Part shown: one piece after another, positions 1 through 5,245 of the stretch
Numbering within the stretch: the stretch's first letter is position 1
How the letters are laid out: each line of letters opens with the position of its first letter
NCBI GenBank assembly: GCA_024277515.1
Contig: JAJRVB010000150.1
Coordinates: forward strand, 1-7,615
From: Nitrospirota bacterium
Lineage (GTDB): Bacteria > Nitrospirota > Thermodesulfovibrionia > UBA6902
Direction of reading: 5' to 3'
Length of the DNA: 7,615 nucleotides
The notes under the pieces: model-generated
Seen by the model: only the letters and a program-made list of their open reading frames with translations
Told to the model about the DNA's origin: nothing
The model's database searches: none
Program-made: the position numbers and the translations under genes

Positions 1-1194
1 AGAGACCATTTAATAAAGGGCATCACAGAATCAGGTGTTGACGTCATCGACCTCGGACTCTGCCCGACCCCCCTTCAGTATTATTCACTTTACACGCTTT
101 CTGTAGACGGGGGCATTATGATTACAGGCAGCCACAATCCCCCCGAGTTCAACGGGTTTAAACTGAGTGTGGGCAAGGGGACCATTTTTGGAGACGCGAT
201 CCAGGCCCTCAGAAAAATCATAGATGCGGAAGATTTCAGGAACGGAAGCGGCGCTGTGGAAGAGTACCCCATTATTAAGGACTATATTGATTTTGTGAAG
301 GGCAAGTTTGAGAGTATGTCCGGTATCAAAGTCGTTGTTGATGCAGGAAACGGCACCGGAGGGATAGTTGCACCCGAAATAATGAGGTCCCTCGGGGCTG
401 ATGTAGTTGAACTGTATTGTGAACCTGACGGCAGGTTTCCGAACCATCACCCCGACCCTACCTTGCCGGAAAGCCTTGCCCCTCTGATCGCCAGGGTCAG
501 GGAGGAAAAAGCGGTGCTTGGCATTGGTTATGACGGGGATGCCGACAGGATCGGTGTTGTTGACGAGGAAGGCAGTGTAATATGGGGCGACGGGCTGATG
601 ATCATCTTTTCCCGCGACATCCTGAAAGACAATCCCGGGGCAAAAATTATCGGGGAAGTCAAGTGCTCCCAGACACTGTATGATGATATCGCCGCTCACG
701 GGGGGACCCCTATAATGTGGAAGACCGGCCACTCCCTTATTAAAGAGAAGATGAAGAAAGAAGATGCGCTGCTTGCGGGGGAGATGAGCGGACACCTGTT
801 TTTTAAACACAGGTACTTCGGGTATGACGATGCAATATATGCAAGCCTGAGGCTTATGGAAATCATAAGGAAAAATGGGGAGCCATACAGTACAAAGGCG
901 CTTTTAAAAGATGTCCCTGATGTTGTTGCGACCCCTGAGATCAGGATTGACTGTCCTGATGATGTGAAGTTCAAAATTGTTGAGAAGGCACGGAATGCGT
1001 TCAATGAATATGAGTCAATCACCATTGACGGCATACGTATCAGATTTGACGACGGCTGGGCGCTGATCAGGGCATCAAATACTCAGCCGGTCCTTGTCCT
1101 GCGTTTTGAGGCGCGGACCAGTCGGCGGCTTGATGAGATCAGGCATTTTGTGGAAGAAAGGCTTAACAGGATAATCGATGAGTGCAGGGCATGA
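1..1194 (+). CDS. Phosphomannomutase/phosphoglucomutase, 5'-truncated
   Basis: This alpha-D-phosphohexomutase interconverts hexose 1- and 6-phosphates (mannose or glucose) in the cytoplasm, supplying precursors for nucleotide sugars and surface polysaccharide. The reading frame is open from base 1, so the gene starts upstream. About 397 residues are visible of a family length near 450-460, so the first 55-65 are missing. The family landmarks appear in order. The catalytic phosphoserine loop is TGSHNP (Ser codon 130-132). The Mg-binding loop is DGDADR (532-549). The sugar-binding loop is GEMSGH (778-795). The C-terminal phosphate-binding loop is RASNTQP (1069-1089). All four are intact, so the enzyme should be active. 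Family membership is very sure. Mannose versus glucose preference cannot be decided, so no symbol (manB, algC, pgm) is given. The internal ATG at 118 lies just before the catalytic loop and is not the true start. The ccoN gene follows within 31 nt on the same strand. Confidence 0.95.
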   Translation, partial: RDHLIKGITESGVDVIDLGLCPTPLQYYSLYTLSVDGGIMITGSHNPPEFNGFKLSVGKGTIFGDAIQALRKIIDAEDFRNGSGAVEEYPIIKDYIDFVKGKFESMSGIKVVVDAGNGTGGIVAPEIMRSLGADVVELYCEPDGRFPNHHPDPTLPESLAPLIARVREEKAVLGIGYDGDADRIGVVDEEGSVIWGDGLMIIFSRDILKDNPGAKIIGEVKCSQTLYDDIAAHGGTPIMWKTGHSLIKEKMKKEDALLAGEMSGHLFFKHRYFGYDDAIYASLRLMEIIRKNGEPYSTKALLKDVPDVVATPEIRIDCPDDVKFKIVEKARNAFNEYESITIDGIRIRFDDGWALIRASNTQPVLVLRFEARTSRRLDEIRHFVEERLNRIIDECRA

Positions 1195-1209
1195 TAACCC
1201 TGAGGGACA

Positions 1210-1217
1210 GGGAGGGG
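1210..1217 (+). promoter_or_regulatory. Ribosome binding site deciding the ccoN start
   Basis: The purine run GGGAGGGG ends 8 nt before the ATG at 1226. It is much stronger than the AACAGG stretch before the alternative ATG at 1178. This favours translation of ccoN from 1226, giving 469 residues and no overlap with the mutase gene. Confidence 0.6.
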
Positions 1218-1225
1218 CCTCTCAA

Positions 1226-2635
1226 ATGAGTGCATATCAGTATGACCACCAGACGATAAAAGGCTTTATCATCTCCTCTGTTTTCTGGGGAGTTGTCGGG
1301 ATTATAATCGGCCTCTGGATTTCGATCCAGATGTGGCAGCCGTCATGGAATGTGGCGCCGTATTTTACGTTTGGAAGATTGAGGGTAGTGCATACAAACA
1401 TTCTTGGATTCGGATTTGGTGTCGGGGCGATTTTCGGCCTGAATTATTACATCTCCATGAGACTGACAAAAAGGCCGCTGCTCTTTCCAAAACTGGCCCG
1501 GTTTCATCTCTATCTGTTTAATACGGCAATAGCCCTGGCAGCGGTCAGCCTGTTTGCGGGGATGAACCAGTCCCTTGAATATGCAGAACTTGAGTGGCCG
1601 CTTGATATAGGGATTGTTGTCCTCTGGATCATATTTGCCGTCAATCTTTTCGGGACCATCATCAAGAGGAAAGAAGAGCAGATGTATATATCGCTGTGGT
1701 ATATCATCGCGACGGTCATCGCCGTAGCGGTCCTGTATATAGTAAACAACCTTTCTGTCCCTGCCGGTCTGTTTAAATCATATTCCCTGTTTGCCGGGAT
1801 AAACAGTGCGAATGTCCAGTGGTGGTATGGACATAATGTAATCGGATTTATATTTTCAACCCCAATTCTTGCAATGTTCTATTATTTCCTGCCAAAATCC
1901 ACAGGTCTTCCCATATACAGCCACAGGCTTTCCATTATCTCTTTATGGTCGCTTGTGTTTGCGTATCTCTGGACAGGGGCGCACCATCTTGTATACACAC
2001 CGCTGCCTGACTGGATACAGACACTGGCGATCGTATTCACGATATTCCTGATAGCGCCCTCGTGGGGGTCTGTTGTGAACGGCTTCTATACGGTAGCGCC
2101 TGACTGGTCAAAGATGAGGACAAATTACCTCACGAAGTTTTTTATATTCGCTATCACCTTCTACGGGCTCCAGACGGTCCAGGGGCCGACGCAGGGGCTG
2201 AGGGTCGTCAGCCAGCTGATCCATTACACTGACTGGGTCCCCGGACATGTGCACATGGGCACGATGGGATGGGTGACGATGACGGTGTGCGCGTCAATTT
2301 ATTATGTTATTCCCAGGATATATAAAACAGAGATATACAGTGTGAAGGTGGCAAATTCCCATTTTTATCTGGTGCTGATCGGGCAGCTTATTTTTTCTGT
2401 TTCCATGTGGATTACCGGTATTCAGCAGGGGGCGCTCTGGAAAGCGGTCACACCTGAAGGGACACTCAAGTATACATTTATGGAAACGCTTGTGAAGAAT
2501 TATCCCTTCTGGCAGATGCGGACAGTGGGGGGCCTGATATTTGCGGCGGGCATGCTCTTTTTTGTTTATAACATAGCTATGACAATTCGCAGTGGTAATG
2601 CCATTTCGGGACCAGCATCAAAGGGGGTGAGATAA
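1226..2635 (+). CDS. ccoN: cbb3-type cytochrome c oxidase subunit I (CcoN)
   Basis: CcoN is the catalytic subunit of the cbb3 heme-copper oxidase. It is an inner-membrane protein holding low-spin heme b and the heme b3-CuB site where oxygen is reduced. The protein has 469 residues (family about 470-490) and a polytopic hydrophobic profile. Numbered from Met 1226, the ligands are visible. They are His56 in VHTN (heme b), His203 in WWYGHN (CuB), His253-His254 in GAHHLVYT (CuB), and His341 and His343 in GHVHMG (hemes b3 and b). A Tyr pair at 219-220 (FYYFLPK) matches the site of the His-Tyr-linked helix VII tyrosine. The segment usually reading STFEGPM is QTVQGPTQ here, so a conserved Glu is Gln319. 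An in-frame ATG at 1178 would add 16 residues and overlap the mutase gene by 17 nt. The ATG at 1226 is preferred because of its strong RBS. The stop overlaps the next start (TAATG), which implies translational coupling. Confidence 0.96.
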   Translation: MSAYQYDHQTIKGFIISSVFWGVVGIIIGLWISIQMWQPSWNVAPYFTFGRLRVVHTNILGFGFGVGAIFGLNYYISMRLTKRPLLFPKLARFHLYLFNTAIALAAVSLFAGMNQSLEYAELEWPLDIGIVVLWIIFAVNLFGTIIKRKEEQMYISLWYIIATVIAVAVLYIVNNLSVPAGLFKSYSLFAGINSANVQWWYGHNVIGFIFSTPILAMFYYFLPKSTGLPIYSHRLSIISLWSLVFAYLWTGAHHLVYTPLPDWIQTLAIVFTIFLIAPSWGSVVNGFYTVAPDWSKMRTNYLTKFFIFAITFYGLQTVQGPTQGLRVVSQLIHYTDWVPGHVHMGTMGWVTMTVCASIYYVIPRIYKTEIYSVKVANSHFYLVLIGQLIFSVSMWITGIQQGALWKAVTPEGTLKYTFMETLVKNYPFWQMRTVGGLIFAAGMLFFVYNIAMTIRSGNAISGPASKGVR

Positions 2636-3591
2636 TGGCGGGAGATATTTATAAAAAACCGGTCATGTTTGCGATTGTCTCAACGGCTGTCATTCTGATC
2701 GGCACGGCGGTCACCATGTTTATCCCCATGATGACCGCGCAGATGCATCCCAGGATTGAGGCGCTGAAACCCTTTACACCCCTCCAGCTTGCGGGGAGGG
2801 ACATTTACCAGAGAGAGGGCTGTAATAACTGCCATACCCAGACCGTAAGACCGCTCAGGACAGAGGTGATGCGGTATGGGGAGTATTCAAAGGCTGGAGA
2901 GTTTGCGTATGACCGGCCCTTTCTCTGGGGGTCCAAGAGGACAGGCCCCGACCTTGCAAGGATCGGAAAGAAGTATCCTGATGCCTGGCACTACAGGCAC
3001 TTTGAGAACCCAAGGAAGTTTTTCCAGGAATCCAATATGCCTGCTTACGGCTGGCTGAAGGAGAACAATCTGGACCCGGGAGATGTGAAGGGCCACATGG
3101 ACGTCCTTGGCTTCAGTTACTCGGAAGAGGAGATATCCCTGCTCCAGGAAAGAAATGAACTTGATGCGCTCGTTGCGTATGTTCAGGTAATCGGCACATC
3201 GATTCCCAGGAGGCGGGCGGTCAGGACCCAGGGAAAAACCACAACAGCAGAGATTAAAAATCCGCTGGCAGGGAATCAGGCAGCTATTATTGCAGGCAGG
3301 GACCTGTTTGAAGAAAACTGTTCTGACTGTCACGGTGAAGACGCAGAAGGCGATATCGGCCCGAGCCTCATAGATGATGTCTTTCTGTATGTGGAGGGTG
3401 ATCTTGCAGACGATGATTACTTTGAGCTGATCAACAACGGCACGGAAGAGGGGCATGTTGAGGAAGGAAGGACAATGAAGGGCGGGATGCCTGCTTTTGT
3501 GGGGGACATGAGCAGAGAGGAGATGTGGTCTGTTATTTCCTATATCAGATATTTGAAAAATAAACAGGAGGGAAAAAATCGTGACGGATGA
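2635..3591 (+). CDS. ccoO: CcoO (cbb3 oxidase subunit II) fused to an extra C-terminal cytochrome c domain
   Basis: This membrane-anchored c-type cytochrome passes electrons to CcoN from the periplasmic side. Residues 9-32 form one N-terminal transmembrane anchor. Residues about 45-190 are a clear CcoO. It contains GCNNCHTQTVRP with heme motif C63-x-x-C66-H67, then RYGEYSKAGEF, FLWGSKRTGPDLARIG, and the axial Met135 in ESNMPAYGWL. A basic, polar linker (about 191-215) follows. A second cytochrome c domain (about 217-310) has C229-S-D-C232-H233 and the probable axial Met285 in GGMPAF. Canonical CcoO ends near 200-240 residues with one heme. At 318 residues and two hemes this looks like CcoO plus one CcoP-type heme domain. 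The ATG at 2635 overlaps the ccoN stop by one base and has AGGGGGTGA just upstream. Its 3' end overlaps the next gene by 11 nt. The CcoO identity is sure. The CcoP origin of the C-terminal domain is inferred. Confidence 0.93.
   Translation: MAGDIYKKPVMFAIVSTAVILIGTAVTMFIPMMTAQMHPRIEALKPFTPLQLAGRDIYQREGCNNCHTQTVRPLRTEVMRYGEYSKAGEFAYDRPFLWGSKRTGPDLARIGKKYPDAWHYRHFENPRKFFQESNMPAYGWLKENNLDPGDVKGHMDVLGFSYSEEEISLLQERNELDALVAYVQVIGTSIPRRRAVRTQGKTTTAEIKNPLAGNQAAIIAGRDLFEENCSDCHGEDAEGDIGPSLIDDVFLYVEGDLADDDYFELINNGTEEGHVEEGRTMKGGMPAFVGDMSREEMWSVISYIRYLKNKQEGKNRDG
3566..3572 (+). promoter_or_regulatory. Strong ribosome binding site for a GTG start
   Basis: AGGAGGG lies inside the end of the ccoO fusion gene, 8 nt before the GTG at 3581. 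This is near-ideal spacing, and it supports GTG as the start of the 61-residue gene and its translation independently of ccoO. Confidence 0.7.
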
Positions 3592-3766
3592 CCTGGATAA
3601 TATAGAGGACTTTGAAGCAAAAGAGACGGCAGGAAAACTCCCGATAGGCTGGCTTATCCTCTTCTGGGGATTAATCATCTGGGGAGTCTACTATTTTATT
3701 GCCTATACCCCGGGGATCAGCGGGTGGTCCCAGGCAAAGGCGTATGAGGAGTCTGTAAGAAAATAG
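3581..3766 (+). CDS. Stand-alone CcoP/FixP N-terminal membrane segment (61 aa)
   Basis: This small inner-membrane protein is probably the membrane-anchor part of oxidase subunit III without its heme domains. An acidic N-terminus (NIED at 7-10) leads to KLPIGW. One transmembrane helix (about 22-42) follows, then YTPGISGWSQ (42-51) and a charged tail. This matches the order seen at the N-terminus of CcoP/FixP: an acidic DGIEE-type motif, LPRWW, one membrane helix, then a PG..GW stretch before the heme domains. No CxxCH is present, and the frame ends at TAG 3764-3766. Start is GTG with a strong upstream RBS. It overlaps the ccoO fusion by 11 nt, exactly where ccoP would be expected. From published mutagenesis as I recall it, a Glu in this CcoP segment marks the entrance of the oxidase proton path; Glu9 could be its counterpart. 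A FixP_N-type assignment is likely. That it replaces CcoP is inferred. Confidence 0.8.
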   Translation: MTDDLDNIEDFEAKETAGKLPIGWLILFWGLIIWGVYYFIAYTPGISGWSQAKAYEESVRK

Positions 3767-3821
3767 AATTCAAGATTAAAGATTCAGGATGACAGATCAA
3801 ATCTCAAAAGCGAGGAGCTGA
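3767..3821. repeat. AT-rich spacer with a short imperfect direct repeat
   Basis: This 55-nt stretch is the longest non-coding gap in the window. It contains ATTCAAGAT (3768-3776) and ATTCAGGAT (3782-3790), 14 nt apart, with AAGATT also repeated between them. I see no terminator-like hairpin, T-run or promoter pair. The end of the spacer carries GAGGAG (3812-3817), the ribosome binding site for the small gene at 3822. It could be a fragment of a dispersed intergenic repeat, but one copy cannot show that. Confidence 0.35.
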
Positions 3822-3914
3822 ATGGATATTTCAATTGTTGCTACAATCGGCTTTACTGTTATCGCGGTAATCGGAATTCTGATTATCTTTTTTGCTTCAA
3901 AAAAAGGAAATTAA
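3822..3914 (+). CDS. 30-residue single-span membrane protein in the cbb3 operon
   Basis: This very small gene reads M-D-I-S, then a continuous hydrophobic helix (about residues 4-24), and a short basic tail SKKGN before TAA. GAGGAG at 3812-3817 sits 4 nt before the ATG, and the next gene starts 12 nt after the stop with its own RBS. Coding is supported by the RBS, the clean membrane-helix composition and the position between oxidase genes. No family is recognised. Small one-helix subunits (CcoQ, CcoS or a CcoM-like peptide) are known in cbb3 oxidases, and this could be an equivalent or an unrelated small subunit. Topology is probably N-out, C-in, given the lysines at the C-terminus. Confidence 0.6.
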   Translation: MDISIVATIGFTVIAVIGILIIFFASKKGN

Positions 3915-3926
3915 AGGGGACATGCG

Positions 3927-4076
3927 ATGGCTTATTTTACGTTCGGACTCTCACTGGTCATAATTTTTGCAGTAATAATCGCTTATTATTATTCCAGAAA
4001 AAGAGACAAAAGCGTCGAGGCCCCCAAATATAAAATGCTTGAGGATGATGACTGGGAAGATACGTCCCAGGGGTGA
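3927..4076 (+). CDS. Small single-span cbb3 oxidase protein, CcoQ/FixQ-like or CcoS-like (49 aa)
   Basis: This inner-membrane peptide probably belongs to the oxidase or its assembly. Residues about 5-22 form one membrane helix rich in Ile, Val and Tyr. A strongly basic stop-transfer stretch SRKRDK (23-28) follows, then VEAPKYKMLEDDD (30-42) and an acidic, polar tail. The helix followed by basic residues resembles CcoQ/FixQ. The P-x-Y-x-M-L-x-D-D-D tail also resembles the end of CcoS. The two cannot be separated by eye, so no symbol is given. The ATG at 3927 is preferred over the out-of-frame ATG at 3922. AAGGGGA (3914-3920) lies 6 nt upstream. The stop is one base from the fixH start, so translation is probably coupled. 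Confidence 0.72.
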   Translation: MAYFTFGLSLVIIFAVIIAYYYSRKRDKSVEAPKYKMLEDDDWEDTSQG

Positions 4077-4077
4077 A

Positions 4078-4551
4078 ATGAAAGCACTCATCAGCATAGT
4101 AGTTATAATCGGACTTGCAGCTGTCGCAGGTTCCATAATCGTCGGAGTCAACAGTTTTAACGGTACGGTCACTGAGAACCCGTATGAAGAAGGACTCCGA
4201 TGGGACGAGATGCACCGCAGGGAAAGTGAACCGGGATGGACGGCCGGTATAAGGAACGTTCTGTATAGAACAGGTGGTAATGATATGGTTATCTCAGTCA
4301 GTGATAATTACGGCAATCCTCTCGAAGATGCTGCAGTATCAGTAATTACAGGGAGGTCAGCCACATCGAAATATGACAGGACTTTCAATGCAGCAGCAGC
4401 AGGAGACGGACTGTTCAGCGCTGAGGTCACTTTCCCTGTATACGGATACTGGGATGTTACAATTGTAGTGGTTCAGAACCCGGACACTATGAGATTTCAG
4501 AAAAAAATATTTGTAGAAAAGAGGGATGCAGATAATGAAAAAGGGAAGTAG
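4078..4551 (+). CDS. fixH: FixH/CcoH family cbb3 oxidase assembly protein
   Basis: FixH/CcoH is an inner-membrane protein required for assembly and stability of cbb3 oxidase; it interacts with the oxidase subunits during maturation. The protein has 157 residues. A single N-terminal membrane helix spans about residues 3-24. The family signature ENPYEEGLRWDE follows at 33-44, and the rest is a periplasmic beta-rich domain with alternating hydrophobic strands ending in a charged tail. The start is ATG 4078, one base after the preceding stop, with AGGGGTGA just upstream. An in-frame TTG at 4039 would add 13 residues inside the preceding gene and is less likely. The helix beginning at residue 3 also fits the shorter form. 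The TauE/SafE gene follows after 25 nt. The assignment rests on the signature, the topology and the position in a cco cluster. Confidence 0.88.
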   Translation: MKALISIVVIIGLAAVAGSIIVGVNSFNGTVTENPYEEGLRWDEMHRRESEPGWTAGIRNVLYRTGGNDMVISVSDNYGNPLEDAAVSVITGRSATSKYDRTFNAAAAGDGLFSAEVTFPVYGYWDVTIVVVQNPDTMRFQKKIFVEKRDADNEKGK

Positions 4552-4576
4552 CCTGAGTTCCGGGTAGCATTGTTTC

Positions 4577-5245
4577 ATGGAATCTGCGTATGTGCTGGCC
4601 CTGACAACGGGGCTCCTGGGAGGGACGCATTGTATCGGTATGTGCGGTCCGCTTGTAGCCTCGTACACGCTCGACAGCGCAGGAGACAGAGATGGTAAAA
4701 TAAAGGCCTTCAGGGATATTATCCCGCACCTTCTGTATAACACGGGACGGATTATGAGCTATGGATTTATAGGTGCATTTATGGGCCATGCCGGATCATT
4801 CATCAACGGGATCTCGGGCATTCAGAGCGTGACGGCGATGGCGGCCGGGGCGTTCATGATACTGATGGGTGCAAACATTTCAGGCGTCTTTCCCGGTACC
4901 GCGTGGCTCGAAAAGCGGAACAGCATCATATTGAAGGCAGGGCGGGAACTGTTTCACGCAGAATCCGTCTGGAAGTATTATGTCCTGGGCTCTCTGTTTG
5001 GTTTTCTCCCCTGCGGCCTCTCTTACAGTGTGTTTGTTGCTGCTGCAGCAACCGGAAATCTTGTATCCGGTATGATGCTGGCGCTGCTGTTCGGACTGGG
5101 GACCTTCCCGTGGCTGATGCTGTTCGGGGCCGGGACGTCCTATCTGAGTGCAGGCATAAGGGGGGTCCTGTACAGGACCTCAGGGATTGTTGTGGCAGGT
5201 ATGGGGATACTATTTCTGATAAGGGGCATCCGCTTATATGCGTAA
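4577..5245 (+). CDS. TauE/SafE family (DsbD_2/UreH-like) membrane protein
   Basis: This is a polytopic inner-membrane protein of 222 residues with about six hydrophobic segments. It carries the two half-repeat signatures of this family: GGTHCIGMCGP (15-25) near the start of the first half and GFLPCG (142-147) in the second. It also has YNTGRIMSY (54-62) after the first loop. The membrane cysteines (19, 23 and 146) recall DsbD-type redox or metal-handling proteins. Automated pipelines call it a sulfite exporter family protein, but sulfite transport is not shown. Its position between fixH and ccoI, where such genes often sit in cbb3 clusters, suggests a role in copper delivery or thiol redox during oxidase assembly (inference). 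The start is ATG 4577 because an in-frame TAG lies at 4565. No good RBS is visible, so expression may depend on upstream translation. Its end overlaps ccoI by 8 nt. Confidence 0.87.
   Translation: MESAYVLALTTGLLGGTHCIGMCGPLVASYTLDSAGDRDGKIKAFRDIIPHLLYNTGRIMSYGFIGAFMGHAGSFINGISGIQSVTAMAAGAFMILMGANISGVFPGTAWLEKRNSIILKAGRELFHAESVWKYYVLGSLFGFLPCGLSYSVFVAAAATGNLVSGMMLALLFGLGTFPWLMLFGAGTSYLSAGIRGVLYRTSGIVVAGMGILFLIRGIRLYA

Noticed and set aside
85..810. 241-codon open frame on the minus strand opposite the mutase
   Set aside because: The plus strand encodes an unmistakable phosphohexomutase with all active-site loops. The minus-strand product has no recognisable features and is a codon-bias shadow.
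1130..1142. TTGAT-GAG-ATCAG, resembling an FNR/ANR box upstream of ccoN
   Set aside because: The spacer is 3 rather than 4 bases, the second half-site is imperfect, and it lies within mutase coding sequence with no promoter elements seen nearby.
2887..3678. 263-codon open frame on the minus strand opposite the ccoO fusion and the 61-aa gene
   Set aside because: It lies across two well-supported plus-strand genes, has no family signature, and has irregular Cys/Pro/Ser-rich composition.
3789..3821. 10-codon frame (ATG 3789 to TGA 3821) ahead of the 30-aa gene
   Set aside because: It has no ribosome binding site, is very short, and its composition is that of spacer. It is probably chance.
4039..4551. 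Longer FixH starting at TTG 4039
   Set aside because: The extension lies inside the preceding small gene and would put 13 polar, basic residues before the membrane helix. ATG 4078 has a suitable RBS and fits the family.
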